Assembly: GCF_028830055.1 (NCBI RefSeq)
Contig: NZ_CP101655.1
Span: forward strand, 1 to 64,000
From: Pseudomonas serboccidentalis
GTDB lineage: Bacteria > Pseudomonadota > Gammaproteobacteria > Pseudomonadales > Pseudomonadaceae
Reading direction: 5' to 3'
Length of the DNA: 64,000 nucleotides
The notes beneath the pieces are model-generated. The model searched no databases and was not told where the DNA came from. It saw only the letters and a program-made list of their open reading frames with translations. Below are positions 54,112-64,000 of the stretch, piece by piece. Position 1 is the stretch's first letter, and the number at the start of each line of letters is the position of its first letter. The translations under genes and the position numbers were made by a program.

Positions 54112-56946
54112 TCATACGAAGAAACGCCCTTGTGATTTGTTGCGCTCATTGTGTCTGAACAGCAGTTCTCGTCCCCGCTGTATCGTGGCTCGCGAGACGG
54201 CGATGTCGCGCTGCAGTGATGTCCGACTGATGAGGTTCGAGCTATCAACGCCCACGGCATCAGCCGCTCGATCAGTGGCTTGTCCCAGTCGCCCCTTGAG
54301 CCCTTCGGGGTAGAACTCATCCACGCCCAATGCATCGAATGCAGCGTTGATGGCATGGCTGTCCTGTTCCAGAAAGTCATCGAGTCGGGCCAGTGCGTTG
54401 TTCATTCGCTCGATCTTTTGTCCGGGCAGGCCATCCAGCGCTTTAGTGGCCTGGGTGGAGGCTTCGAAGTTGGGAATCCACGCGCCTTTGACCTCCAGCA
54501 CTTTCGTCAGAAGGAAACCGGTAGCCATCACCGACAGGTTTTTCTGTCCGGTTTCGGATCGGGGGTTCAACGTCACGTCTTTTGCATACTGCAGTTTGGC
54601 CGTTACGTTATAGAAGGCGGTTTGTCCTTCATGCTTTATCTCTTCGGGATCCAGCCGTCGGGTTTGAGGGTATAGAGCAACGGTTAGATGGCGGGTCGCT
54701 TCGGCTTTTCCTGCCGCAGCATCGATCGACAACGAGGTGGCGACGGTCGCGATGACGGCTCCGCCGGGCCCCGTTGGCAAGGCCAGCAAGCCTGCCCCCA
54801 GCGCCAGGATGTGCCTGCCGGCGTTGTAGGCGTAACGTTGAAACAGCCTTTTGATGATGTCCCTTTTTCGCGTGCTGTTGTAGAGCTGGTAGTTCAGCGT
54901 GCCGACCCGTTTGTTCACTTCGGACAAAATGCTCGGGTAAGTCGCCAGTTCCTGGCGCAAGCTGGATTCTTCCTTTTGGTTGCCGTGACGATCGGTGTAG
55001 CGCAGCGGATTGTTCCCGACCATGACGTACAGGTTCAGTCCATCAATGGCCCCCGCCGGGTCGGGGCTGATCCAGCGTTGCAGCCAGGGGGCGTAATAGC
55101 GCGCACCGTAGTAATACAGCCCGCTGGCGTCGCGTTCCTTGCCGCAGTAGCGCAGGGTCCGGTAACGGGCTTGCACCGCAGAGCGGTTTGCGGACCACGC
55201 CGTACCGCCAAAGGGAAAGTATTCTTCCTGGCTGATCAGCAAGGCCTGATTGTCCAGCTCCAGCGTGCTTGAGCCGAGATGGTCTTCAAGGTTGTATCGC
55301 AGCTGATCGGTCTCGATCCCGGCGGGCTGACCTTCACGCCAGTGCAGACACCGAACGGTTCCCCGACCGGTTTGTATGTTGATGGTTTCGAGTCGCTGGC
55401 CTGTGCTGCTATTGATTTCAATCCCCGGTAAATAACGCACTTCACGGTTATGAGTTACCGAAGAGGTGTAAGTCGTATGGATCTTTCGTACTCGCTGACC
55501 ACTGCTGTCGTAGTGGTAACGCTCATGGTCATTTCGGCCATCTTCGCGTTGCACCAGTACGACGCTGCTCAATTGGTTGCGTGGATTCCATTGCAGGCTT
55601 TTTCCGGGTTGCAGGTTTTGCAGATTGCCGTTGGCGTCGAAAGTGGCGGCCGCATCGGGCCGGTTGTCCCCCTGATTCCAGGAGAGCATCCGGTTGCTGT
55701 CGCCGGCAATGCTCAGGGTTCGGGTGTATTGATGGCCCTCGCGAACATGCTGCAGTTTGATCAGGTTACCGCGGCTGTCGTAGTCGTAGTGTCGGGTGTA
55801 GTTGAACAACTGGCTGGCGTCGATCGGGATTGCGGGCGAGGTAGCCAGCTGTAAGGGAGCCAAGTGACTGGCCGCTTCGCGCCCGCTGGCACGGGTCAAC
55901 CGGGAGAGGCTGTCGTAAGTGAAGCGGCTGATGGCTTCGACCTTTTGATTGTTGCCGAACCTGGCGCTTTGAGCTTTGTCTTCGATTTGCATCACGTTGC
56001 CGACCGCATCGTACTGGTAATGCAGGTCCTGCAACGTGGTGCCCGATGCCGTGGCGGTCAGTGAGCGCAGCCGGCCGTTGGCCGGGTCGAACGTGGCGTT
56101 GCTGATGACGCCATTGCCCGAGGTCTGCGACTCCAGCTGTCCGGCCGCGTTGTAGACGAACGCCTTTGCCAGCGTTATTTCTTCAAGGCTGGCGTTGAGT
56201 TTCAGACTGACGGATTTGAGCTGCCCGGCAACGTCGAATGCAAAGCAATGCTGATGGTGTCCCGCATCGGTTTGCCTGATGACCGCACCGTCCGCGTCAT
56301 AGCGCCAATGGGTCTGGTAGCCGGGGCCTGCCTCGTGCAACAGATTGCGCTGCGCCTGCTCCAGCGGCCAGTCCACGGGGGTCTCGCTGCACAGAAAGTG
56401 CCGCGTCTGACGGATAGGTTGCGAGCCGAAGGTGTATTCGTCGATCAGCAGCGTGCCTGCGTCGTCATCGTGTCTGATCAATTCACCGCACTGGTTGAGT
56501 GCTGCGCAGGCAGGTGAGTTGTCGCCGTAACTCAGGCGCTCGATGACACGGGCGGGCTGTTGCGGTGAGGCCTGGGTGATGGAGACCGGGCGTAGCTCGT
56601 GATCGAAAGCTGTCTTCCAGTGCCCTCCGAGCGAATCCCATTGCTCAAGCAACTGGCCGGCTTCGCCGGGAAAGCTCAAACGCCAGCCGGCATCGGCACT
56701 GTGCAGCCGCAGCACCTGGCCGGAAAAGCTCTTGATGCTGGTCAGCCCGGGGGGCATGGACGTGCTGGTTTGCCCCGCATCCCATTGTTGCGAACAGCGT
56801 GCGGCGGTGTCGTGGTGTGATGAAGTGATACGTGCCTGTGCGCGCTCTTCGGCCTTGCATCGGTAATAGTCAATGTGTCGCACGCTCAGCCCGCGGCTAT
56901 CGATGGCATTGACTGTCGGCGTCCTGGCGTGAATCCCTTTGCTCAT
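54112..56946 (-). CDS. Insecticidal toxin complex TcC (RHS core plus C-terminal effector)
   Basis: The 944-residue product is a TccC/TcC protein. An RHS/YD-repeat shell (CFAFDVAGQLKSVSL, YQYDAVGNVMQIEDKA, HYDYDSRGNLIKLQH) leads to the RHS core ending YYGARYYAPWLQRWISPDP, then DGLNLYVMVGNNPLRYTDRHG near 633-654. TcC cleaves itself near this point and its C-terminal ~290 residues enter the target cell through TcA. The effector (655-944) has a hydrophobic stretch (about 712-746) and no motif I recognise. The core's last motif reads DRHG rather than the usual DPxG. It overlaps the TcB stop by ATGA. Confidence 0.9.
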   Translation of the reverse strand: MSKGIHARTPTVNAIDSRGLSVRHIDYYRCKAEERAQARITSSHHDTAARCSQQWDAGQTSTSMPPGLTSIKSFSGQVLRLHSADAGWRLSFPGEAGQLLEQWDSLGGHWKTAFDHELRPVSITQASPQQPARVIERLSYGDNSPACAALNQCGELIRHDDDAGTLLIDEYTFGSQPIRQTRHFLCSETPVDWPLEQAQRNLLHEAGPGYQTHWRYDADGAVIRQTDAGHHQHCFAFDVAGQLKSVSLKLNASLEEITLAKAFVYNAAGQLESQTSGNGVISNATFDPANGRLRSLTATASGTTLQDLHYQYDAVGNVMQIEDKAQSARFGNNQKVEAISRFTYDSLSRLTRASGREAASHLAPLQLATSPAIPIDASQLFNYTRHYDYDSRGNLIKLQHVREGHQYTRTLSIAGDSNRMLSWNQGDNRPDAAATFDANGNLQNLQPGKSLQWNPRNQLSSVVLVQREDGRNDHERYHYDSSGQRVRKIHTTYTSSVTHNREVRYLPGIEINSSTGQRLETINIQTGRGTVRCLHWREGQPAGIETDQLRYNLEDHLGSSTLELDNQALLISQEEYFPFGGTAWSANRSAVQARYRTLRYCGKERDASGLYYYGARYYAPWLQRWISPDPAGAIDGLNLYVMVGNNPLRYTDRHGNQKEESSLRQELATYPSILSEVNKRVGTLNYQLYNSTRKRDIIKRLFQRYAYNAGRHILALGAGLLALPTGPGGAVIATVATSLSIDAAAGKAEATRHLTVALYPQTRRLDPEEIKHEGQTAFYNVTAKLQYAKDVTLNPRSETGQKNLSVMATGFLLTKVLEVKGAWIPNFEASTQATKALDGLPGQKIERMNNALARLDDFLEQDSHAINAAFDALGVDEFYPEGLKGRLGQATDRAADAVGVDSSNLISRTSLQRDIAVSRATIQRGRELLFRHNERNKSQGRFFV

Positions 56947-59900
56947 GCTGCATCTCCCGTCGAACCCGCCGGAGTGGCTGACATTTCATCGAAAGTGTCG
57001 TTCGCGTCTTCTTCGACGGTGTACCAGGGGTGGCGCGTCGTCCTGTGCAGCCAGACTTCACCGTTCGAATTGGCCAGGCGTACCTGAGTCAGGCGATTCA
57101 AGGCGTCGTAGTGATGTTCGTCGCAAGTATCCGGGGTGCCCGCAAACGTATGGTCGAGGCCGTGATGCCGGTCGGCAAAAAACGCTCGACAGGTTCGCAC
57201 CGGCAAACCTTTGTTGTTGTATTCGACGCGCCCGCTGACCTTCCATCGTTGGGGGGCGAAGGCCTCTTTTGTTTTTCCTCCCTCGAGGGACGGCCGGCCC
57301 TGCTCATCGATGACATACGCAGGGCCGGGTTCAACTTTCTGTACGCGCTGCAGCGTACGTCCAGATCCGTCGAGGTCAGTCAGGTTCATCCGGATCTGTC
57401 GGGCAGCGTCGTCATCGGCAAACCGATCGGCGGACAGGCAAAGAATTCGCACAGGTGTCCGGGTCGAGATGAGGAGTTCCCGGTACAGTTTTTCCTCATC
57501 GGCATTTCGGCTCTGCGCCGTCGTCAGACGCGATCGGGTCGCTGCGCGGACATGCCCGTCTGGCAGGACGTCCTGACGGGTCACACAGCGCTTGAACCAC
57601 GCCTTATCCGCCCGGGCTTCGGCGGACAATCGGCCCATCCAGCCACAGGGGGCGTAAAACATCGCGCTGGCCATGCCTTGCAGTGCCTCTTGTGGGTTTT
57701 CGATAACGCTGGCCGGATCGCTTGAAACCGGTTGCCGGTACTCGGCGACGGGTTTGAAGCCGATGAGGGTCTGATCTTTTTTCCGATAGAAGCTTCTGAC
57801 GAGCATCTGGCCAAAGCCATCAAAAATACCTTCCTCGATGTTGCCGTTCGGGTCGGTGATTTGCCTGGGCTGAAAGGTTCGATAGTTGTAAGTGACGTGA
57901 GTGCTGCAGCCATCAGGCAATTTGAACTGCGTCGGCAAGCACCAGTAGGCGTCGTAGGTGATTTCGGTGACCCCGACGCTTTTATGCGTCTGCTGGGTTA
58001 TTGCCCGATAAAAGCCCGCCAGACCAGAATAGGTCTGGAAGCCACTCTTGACCGACCAGACGGTTGAACCTGACGCCGATGACGGCAAGAAAAACGCCAT
58101 GCGGTGATAACCGCTGGCCTCAAGCATGGTTTTTCCAGGGCGATCTTTTTCCACCAATACATCGAAGGCGCCGAGAGCGTCTTCATCCAGTTCGGCCGAT
58201 TCGAGATGATCGACCAACGCTTCAAAATGCGCGACACCATCAGCCAGAACCGCGCCTGTCTTGCTGTCGCGATAGCGTTGAGCGGTCATTGAAGTGAGCG
58301 CGCGGCCGTTCACCCAAGCGTCTGTCTTGACCCGCTCCAGAAGCTTTTCGAGACTCATGTCTGCCGCCTGCAGCCCGCCATCCAGAGGAACTGCGGAGAA
58401 CTTCAGCGCGTTCGTTCGCTGTCGCCAGGGCAGAGCTGGACGCCACCCCTGGGGCTCTTCCAGATGAATGAACTCGGCCAGTGTCTCGCTCACATAAAAG
58501 TGCTGTTGAGCCGGATCATGAGCATCGAGCCACCACTGTTTTTCGTCAGCGTCGGTAAAGGGCGAGGTATCGCCGGTGGTCAGGCGCCGGGCGTAGTGGA
58601 CCTTGACGCAGTGAGTGACGCAGCCAAAGGCGTCGTGCTGCAGATTGAAGGTATGCACGACTTGCGGGTCGTCGGTGAAACCATCGTACTGATATGACAC
58701 GGCTTCGCACGCCAGCGGCAGCAGCCTGGCGTGCCGCTGGGGATGCACGGCAGGTTGCAGGACTCGAACGGCGTAGCGGTACTGCTCGACGCGATAGAGT
58801 GTCGTGGGGTTGGATTGTGAGTCTGCCCCGAACAGTTCCGTGCGCAACAGACGCCCGCCGAGGGCGCGTGCGAGTTCAGTTTCGCTGCAGGCATTCGCTG
58901 CCTCAACGGGTTTGTCGCCGTCCTCGGGGGTATGGCGGATGACTAGCGTCTTGCCGGGTGTCAGGGCATTTTTGTCAGAGCGATCGTACCCGCGATGGGA
59001 GGGGATTACCGATTGCCCGGTATGAAACCATTTCTTCAGTAGACAAGGTGCTGTACCGGAGGTCGAATCGGCGTGTTCACCGATTTCCCGATCAGTCTGC
59101 ACCAGCAGGCCGAAGCCTCGGAACTGACGCTCGATGCCGTCATAGTAGCCCTGCCGATAGCGGAAGCACTGCGTCAGCCGATTGCCGCTGACCTCGTCCA
59201 GACGTATCTGCTGCGAAACCAGATGCATGGCAAAGGGCACGTGGCAGACGGGCGTTTGTTCCTCGTCGGGCAGTTGTTCCTTTTCGTCCAGCCATTCTTG
59301 TGCCGAGCTGCGATACAGAACCTGTTCGGCAAGCCCCATGTTGTTGTTCGTGCTCGTCAACAAATAAGGTTTCTGCGCGACAAAGTCATAGCGCCAATGC
59401 CGGGTTTGACCCTGAGTGACGCTGAAAATCAGGCTCGAACAACCGATACCTTGCAAGTCGGCCACGCTGACCTGGCAGCGACTGTCGTAACGGGTGCCTT
59501 GCGGCCAGGGCACCGATACCGGGGGAGCAAAACCGGTGCCGCCACGATTCATGAATATCTGGAGCTGATCTTCCCGCAGATACACCACGTCGACGGCGCC
59601 AGAACCATCAAGATCCGCCAGACGCAGCCGCGACGCGTCGAACGTTTCAGCATTCAGGTTCAGGTTGCCCAGTACGATCCCTTTGCCGAAACGCCCACGG
59701 CTCAGGTTTGGCCAGCACTTCACCTCGTTGGGGCGAATGCGTAACAGGTGTTGTTGACCACTGCCGAGCACATCGCTGAATGCCACCAGTTCTGACAATG
59801 AGGTGCTGATCACTGGCAATTCGTCATCGTCGTCGTCGCGGAGCACGTCCAGCGGCGGAGCAAAACCTTGCGCTCGTCGATTGGCATACAGACGCACGCT

Positions 59901-61427
59901 GCGGTGGCCGATCAGGGCGAAGTCATTCGGGCCGTTGCCCATCACATCGGCCAGTTGCCCCTGAGGGCTTGAAAACTCTAAGGGAAACGCATCAAACGGG
60001 ACGAACCCTGACCAGTCGCGACCCGGTTGCAGCGACATGAAACCCGCAAGCCCGTGCTCTACGATCAGCCAGTCCAGTCGACCGTCACCTGTCAGGTCGC
60101 ACAGGGACATTCGCCCGCGTTCTGCATTGTGGCGGTCGGGTAATCGCGGCAGAGAATGCCACTGAGCGTAAGCCACTTCATCGCTTGTACCCTTGACCCG
60201 ACAAGGCTCGCGGTAGTGCCAGTCCTCCTCGGCGCAATAGAGGATGCCAGGCATTCCCTCGCCATACAGGTCAAGCAGTTGATAGTGCTGCCCGTCGTTG
60301 AGCCCGTGCATATGAGCAAACGGTTGCCAGGCTTGCGCCGGATCAGGACATTTGAATTCGCTGTAGCCGAATTCGACCGGTGGGCGGCTGTCGATCCTGG
60401 CGGATTCGTCGAAGGCCTGGTCGTGGGCGGCGCTGAGTTGCTGGTAGCCGAGCGGCGATTGGCGATACTCCAGCAACAGGCGCCTGACCAGCATCGGATC
60501 AGTGCCGGTTTCTTCGGGAAAATGGTGATACATCAATACCTGTCGGCACAGGTGTCGGGTGTCTGACTGGAAGCCAAAGGCAAAACTTGAAAACGTGTCG
60601 CTACGTTCCGGCCAGGCCTTTTGCACAGGAACGGGTTTCTCGGTCAGACGGGTACTCAAGACGCCGTAATCGAACAGCAACTCGAAATGCCACTGCACAT
60701 CAGCGGTGCCTGAGGTTGCCCATGCATATAAGTTCGCCTGAGCCTCGAAGTTGCCGTAGTGGATACGCCGCAAATAGCACTGGCCATGCCGGGTCTCGTA
60801 CTGATAGCGAATGTGCTCGCCGTGGGCATTCATGCTTTCTTCCAGCAACCACTCGCCGACCCGTTCTGGCTGTTGCGGGTCTGACCGTCGGGCGTCGGCA
60901 CTTTTTCCATACAGGTGAAGGCTGCCGTCGGCACCGTGGACCAGCCAGAATCCAGGCGTGTCCTGATTTGAACTCCAGTGCTCGATTCGATCGAACGTGC
61001 TTTCCACGCGCGGGAAGTGGCGCACGACGCTATAGGTGTTTGCGAGCTGAAGATCCTTGTAGGCATCGACAGTTTGGCGAATCACGTTCCCTTTGGTATC
61101 GCGTTCGGGCATCCAGAGATCGTCGCCCGGCCCGGCGATTTCATCGTCGGGTTCATAGGCCGGTACGCCGTTGCTGGTACGACGAGCGACGGTAGGCAAT
61201 GAAATGCCCCAGCCAATGCCGAAGACGCCGTTGCCGGCATTGCTTGCATAATTCAGGGAGAGGGCGGGAGAGAAACCGCGACCAGGAGAAATCGGCAAGG
61301 CAATCTCATAGCCAGCCGTACCGTGAGTACCGAGCTCTGCGAGACCCTTGCCGATACTTTGAATGGCACCGCCCCCCTTGGGCAGCGACGGGGCGGAAAA
61401 GGCCATTGGCTTTTGCGTGGTCTTCAT
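56943..61427 (-). CDS. Insecticidal toxin complex TcB (SpvB/TcdB domains)
   Basis: TcB, with TcC, forms the hollow cocoon that encloses the TcC effector and docks on TcA. The 1494-residue product starts MKTTQKPMAFSAPSLPKGGG, followed by an SpvB N-terminal domain (GYEIALPISPGRGFSPALSL) and a TcdB middle region with FG-GAP/VCBS-like strands (RLADLDGSGAVDVVYLRE near 578). A C-terminal part continues into RHS-type repeats. Length matches the family. The start at 61427 overlaps the TcA stop by ATGA, so all three subunits are translationally coupled. Confidence 0.93.
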   Translation of the reverse strand: MKTTQKPMAFSAPSLPKGGGAIQSIGKGLAELGTHGTAGYEIALPISPGRGFSPALSLNYASNAGNGVFGIGWGISLPTVARRTSNGVPAYEPDDEIAGPGDDLWMPERDTKGNVIRQTVDAYKDLQLANTYSVVRHFPRVESTFDRIEHWSSNQDTPGFWLVHGADGSLHLYGKSADARRSDPQQPERVGEWLLEESMNAHGEHIRYQYETRHGQCYLRRIHYGNFEAQANLYAWATSGTADVQWHFELLFDYGVLSTRLTEKPVPVQKAWPERSDTFSSFAFGFQSDTRHLCRQVLMYHHFPEETGTDPMLVRRLLLEYRQSPLGYQQLSAAHDQAFDESARIDSRPPVEFGYSEFKCPDPAQAWQPFAHMHGLNDGQHYQLLDLYGEGMPGILYCAEEDWHYREPCRVKGTSDEVAYAQWHSLPRLPDRHNAERGRMSLCDLTGDGRLDWLIVEHGLAGFMSLQPGRDWSGFVPFDAFPLEFSSPQGQLADVMGNGPNDFALIGHRSVRLYANRRAQGFAPPLDVLRDDDDDELPVISTSLSELVAFSDVLGSGQQHLLRIRPNEVKCWPNLSRGRFGKGIVLGNLNLNAETFDASRLRLADLDGSGAVDVVYLREDQLQIFMNRGGTGFAPPVSVPWPQGTRYDSRCQVSVADLQGIGCSSLIFSVTQGQTRHWRYDFVAQKPYLLTSTNNNMGLAEQVLYRSSAQEWLDEKEQLPDEEQTPVCHVPFAMHLVSQQIRLDEVSGNRLTQCFRYRQGYYDGIERQFRGFGLLVQTDREIGEHADSTSGTAPCLLKKWFHTGQSVIPSHRGYDRSDKNALTPGKTLVIRHTPEDGDKPVEAANACSETELARALGGRLLRTELFGADSQSNPTTLYRVEQYRYAVRVLQPAVHPQRHARLLPLACEAVSYQYDGFTDDPQVVHTFNLQHDAFGCVTHCVKVHYARRLTTGDTSPFTDADEKQWWLDAHDPAQQHFYVSETLAEFIHLEEPQGWRPALPWRQRTNALKFSAVPLDGGLQAADMSLEKLLERVKTDAWVNGRALTSMTAQRYRDSKTGAVLADGVAHFEALVDHLESAELDEDALGAFDVLVEKDRPGKTMLEASGYHRMAFFLPSSASGSTVWSVKSGFQTYSGLAGFYRAITQQTHKSVGVTEITYDAYWCLPTQFKLPDGCSTHVTYNYRTFQPRQITDPNGNIEEGIFDGFGQMLVRSFYRKKDQTLIGFKPVAEYRQPVSSDPASVIENPQEALQGMASAMFYAPCGWMGRLSAEARADKAWFKRCVTRQDVLPDGHVRAATRSRLTTAQSRNADEEKLYRELLISTRTPVRILCLSADRFADDDAARQIRMNLTDLDGSGRTLQRVQKVEPGPAYVIDEQGRPSLEGGKTKEAFAPQRWKVSGRVEYNNKGLPVRTCRAFFADRHHGLDHTFAGTPDTCDEHHYDALNRLTQVRLANSNGEVWLHRTTRHPWYTVEEDANDTFDEMSATPAGSTGDAA

Positions 61428-64000
61428 GCCGCACCTGCCCGAGCGGTGTAGCAGAGGTGCACGATGATGTCGTTCAGCGAAGTCAGCAGTTGCTGCTGGG
61501 CCTGCGGGTTCGGGAAGGTCAGACGCCATGTGGAAATCGCGCCGGTGTATTCGAAAGGCAGATAACGTTCATCGTTGAAGTTCAACGTGAACATGCCGCT
61601 GTCATCGACACCGCCGGACAACGCAATCTGCTGATTGGCACGCCGGCCCTCGATGATCTGCGGCGTCATGGTTGTGTCCAGATGTACCTGGCTTGAGGTC
61701 TGGGTCAGCGTCGCGCGAACGTTCTCATAGGGGCCGAGCACTGCCGGCAAGGAGATACTGAGGGTCTTGATGCGGCGCAAATAATGATTCTGGCCCTTGT
61801 AGTCGCTGTCAAACATGGCTTGCGTCAGTTCGAAATCACACACTCCCGATTTCAGGCTCTTCGCAATCTCGTCCCACACCTTGTTCGTTGTACTGTTGCT
61901 GTCCTGTTGCTTGAGCGTACGCAACGACAGGGTCTTGCGAATTTCCAGGTCGCGCTGATGACGCTGCACGTAGGCGGACTGCATGTGCAGCAGGCTCACT
62001 TTCAACTGTTCTCCAGCGCCAAAGCCGCGGCAGGATGCGTTCCAGACACCACGCTGGAAAAAACCAGTATCGAAGTCGGCGGTTTCGTAACGCCAACAGG
62101 CTTCCGTTTCCTGGCACAGCGCAAGTGTCGCGTCGAAGGCCTGGAAGAACATCGCGCTGAACTGGCTGTTCAGCCATTGGTACATTTGCGCGTTGCTGAA
62201 GCGCTTGCCGAGAAACTCGTGTACCGCGCGGGCCTGACTCAGGGTCGTTTCCGCCTGACGCAATTGCAGACGGGTGCCGGTTTCGACTTCACCCAGATAT
62301 TGCAGTTGTTTGTCGATCTGGGAAATTTCCAGTTCTGCTTGTTCACGAGCCAGCAGCCACTCTTCCCGGCGGCGCTGGAACTGGGCGGATCGATCCCGTT
62401 GACCGGCCTGTGTCCGTGCATTCGAGGCGCCGGCCTGCATGAGCGCGCTGGCGGCGTGTGCCGTCCCTTCAAAACGACAGCCGCCAAAGCTTGTACCGGC
62501 GATGTTGGGCAGCAACATGATGCCCCCTGCAACAGCTTGAGAGGCCGAGGCCAGTTCTTCGAAGGTGCCACTTTGCAGATACAGTTCACCGGCGGCGGAT
62601 TCGTGCGCGTTGACGTTTTGCTCGAGCAACTGGCGGTAATGCTCCAGGCGTTTCTGCACGATGGCTTTGCTGGCCAGCAACGCTTCTCTGTTCGCCCGGT
62701 CGGCCTGTAGTGTCTGGTTGTGCAGATCAACAGCCGTACCTGCCAGACGCCACAACTGCTCTTGCTGCATTTCCTGCAATTGGGCCTGCTCCCTGCGTTC
62801 AATCAATGAGAGCAACATGGCTCCGGACTGAATGACGGTCTCCACGGCGTTCAACGCCTGGCCATACATGGCACTGAAGCGATAGTGGGGGATCTGCACC
62901 GCTTGCCTGCCGGTTTTGTCGCTGACTGCGCTGGCGTAGGCGCGCACCGTCAGCAAGCCCCGAGGATCGCTGGGGGGCGCATAGAGGGGCAGGTGCAGAG
63001 GCCGTCCGGCGATGTCGAGGTTATGCCGCAGGTTATGCAAGCGACTCTCGACGATATCCCAACGTCGGAGCAGATGAGGATGGAAAGGGATGCGCCAACG
63101 CGGGTTGTCAACCGAGGGGGTAGAGGCCGAGGGGATGTCTTCAGTAGGCTGGATTTCATTGCCCGCCACGTTGTCCAGGAGACTTTCGAAGCGGCGCAGT
63201 TTTGCGTTGCCGGCCTGACTGAGTTTTGGCAGTGAAACCGGCTTCCATTGGTCGACCAGCTCGACCGCAGGACGCTGCCCGAGTAGCTCCAGGGTCTGCA
63301 TGTACCAGAGTTTGGCTTGGGCGAGGCTGTCGGGCGTCCGCTCGCGAAATGCGCTGTCACCTCGATTGATCAGAATATCCAGATACAGGAAATACAGCGC
63401 CTTGCGAAAGTGTACGGGGTGGCTGAGGGCAATCTGATGAGGGTCGTGCGGCGCTTGAACCGAGTAGGTGGCAGAGGCGTGCGCGTCGAGTAATGGAATC
63501 GCGCGCCAGCAATCGGCAAGTCGGTGCCGAGGCGAAAAAACATGGCCCAGCCAACGATGTGCTGCGTCGTATTGCTCTTCGGCGTTCAGCCGATGAGCGA
63601 CCAGCCACGGCAGGTAAAGAAACAATTCGGTGAAATAACGGCCATAGGGTCCATGGAAGTCGAGAGTCTGGCGTGTCTCGTCGTTTATCGCCGGCTCCGA
63701 CAGCTGTTGAGTGTCGAGGGAGAACAGCTCATCGAGGCTGTTTTCGCTGCGTTTGATCAGTTCGGCGGCAAACGTGGTCGTCAGTCTTATCGGCTGACGC
63801 GCTTGCTGGTCGTCGTCGCTTCTGGCGATCGCAGAGCCGGAGAAGTCGATGTATTGCGCACCGTTCAGGTCCGGCGTGGTTTTGATTGCCGGCGGAATGT
63901 TCTTTGTGGTGTTTTCCGTGAGCTCTATGGTTTTGCAAATGAAGACCGGGAAACCGTCTTCTGTATCAAGCGAGCTAACCTTGAACCCATAAAAGATGAA
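61424..64000 (-). CDS. Insecticidal toxin complex TcA (3' part; continues past window)
   Basis: TcA is the pentameric receptor-binding and pore-forming subunit that injects the TcC effector. The frame is open to the window edge (858 residues visible) and lacks its start. Visible motifs include QPIRLTTTFAAELIKRSENS and LDFHGPYGRYFTELF, the conserved block before the coiled coils. Long coiled coil follows (LQEMQQEQLWRLAGTAVDLH, LAREQAELEISQIDKQLQYL), then the C-terminal TcB-binding domain (DLEIRKTLSL to LNFNDERYLPFEYTG). Full-length TcA proteins run to about 2500 residues, so most of the gene lies to the right. Confidence 0.93.
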   Translation of the reverse strand, partial: FIFYGFKVSSLDTEDGFPVFICKTIELTENTTKNIPPAIKTTPDLNGAQYIDFSGSAIARSDDDQQARQPIRLTTTFAAELIKRSENSLDELFSLDTQQLSEPAINDETRQTLDFHGPYGRYFTELFLYLPWLVAHRLNAEEQYDAAHRWLGHVFSPRHRLADCWRAIPLLDAHASATYSVQAPHDPHQIALSHPVHFRKALYFLYLDILINRGDSAFRERTPDSLAQAKLWYMQTLELLGQRPAVELVDQWKPVSLPKLSQAGNAKLRRFESLLDNVAGNEIQPTEDIPSASTPSVDNPRWRIPFHPHLLRRWDIVESRLHNLRHNLDIAGRPLHLPLYAPPSDPRGLLTVRAYASAVSDKTGRQAVQIPHYRFSAMYGQALNAVETVIQSGAMLLSLIERREQAQLQEMQQEQLWRLAGTAVDLHNQTLQADRANREALLASKAIVQKRLEHYRQLLEQNVNAHESAAGELYLQSGTFEELASASQAVAGGIMLLPNIAGTSFGGCRFEGTAHAASALMQAGASNARTQAGQRDRSAQFQRRREEWLLAREQAELEISQIDKQLQYLGEVETGTRLQLRQAETTLSQARAVHEFLGKRFSNAQMYQWLNSQFSAMFFQAFDATLALCQETEACWRYETADFDTGFFQRGVWNASCRGFGAGEQLKVSLLHMQSAYVQRHQRDLEIRKTLSLRTLKQQDSNSTTNKVWDEIAKSLKSGVCDFELTQAMFDSDYKGQNHYLRRIKTLSISLPAVLGPYENVRATLTQTSSQVHLDTTMTPQIIEGRRANQQIALSGGVDDSGMFTLNFNDERYLPFEYTGAISTWRLTFPNPQAQQQLLTSLNDIIVHLCYTARAGAA

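Overview
The window is a high-GC, densely packed chromosomal segment that looks like a fluorescens-complex Pseudomonas. The evidence is the recC-recB-recD gene order, a yfiR-yfiN-yfiB c-di-GMP module, mmsA-mmsB, a Pseudomonas-type DUF6124 gene and many short inverted REP-like repeats built on two core sequences. No rRNA, tRNA, CRISPR array, transposase or phage gene was recognised. The genus assignment is an inference from gene content; no alignment was run.

Layout. 1-9392: a terminator of an upstream gene, then the RecBCD operon with ATGA overlaps. 9512-11852: the YfiBNR diguanylate cyclase switch. 11849-15369: a LysR regulator divergent from the valine-degradation genes mmsA and mmsB. 15398-16514: repeats, a small cupin gene and an A+T-rich leader. 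16515-31213: the standout region, an 11-gene same-strand cluster resembling a type II fatty-acid/polyketide pathway. It has an acyl carrier protein fused to a cysteine ribbon, two intact ketosynthases each followed by a catalytically degenerate ketosynthase-like partner, an aminotransferase fused to an acyl-ACP-reductase-like domain, two ketoreductase-type SDRs, and an envelope trio (outer-membrane barrel, LolA-like periplasmic protein, MMPL transporter). I infer a pathway that builds an acyl chain on the ACP, releases it as an aldehyde, aminates it to an amine and moves it to the outer membrane.

31283-37496: a group of redox genes (MerR, two flavodoxin-fold quinone reductases, an ABM/YgiN-like monooxygenase, two LysR regulators, a TSUP permease and an SDR). 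It includes a MerR-type promoter with a 20-bp spacer. 37863-41547: a GntP permease, RpiR regulator and D-aminoacylase module. 41699-42974: a VOC protein, a bidirectional terminator, a DUF6124 gene and an upstream stretch of hairpins with complementary loops that may be a structured RNA. 42975-54049: an AraC regulator divergent from an alkylglycerone-phosphate-synthase-like flavoprotein, a GlpD-like dehydrogenase and an FGGY kinase, followed by a secreted phospholipase C-like enzyme and a DUF1302/DUF1329 pair. Together these suggest uptake and breakdown of a glycerolipid, possibly an ether lipid. 54112-64000 (minus strand): an insecticidal Tc toxin operon, TcA (cut by the window edge), TcB and TcC. 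The TcC protein ends in a C-terminal effector of no family I recognise.
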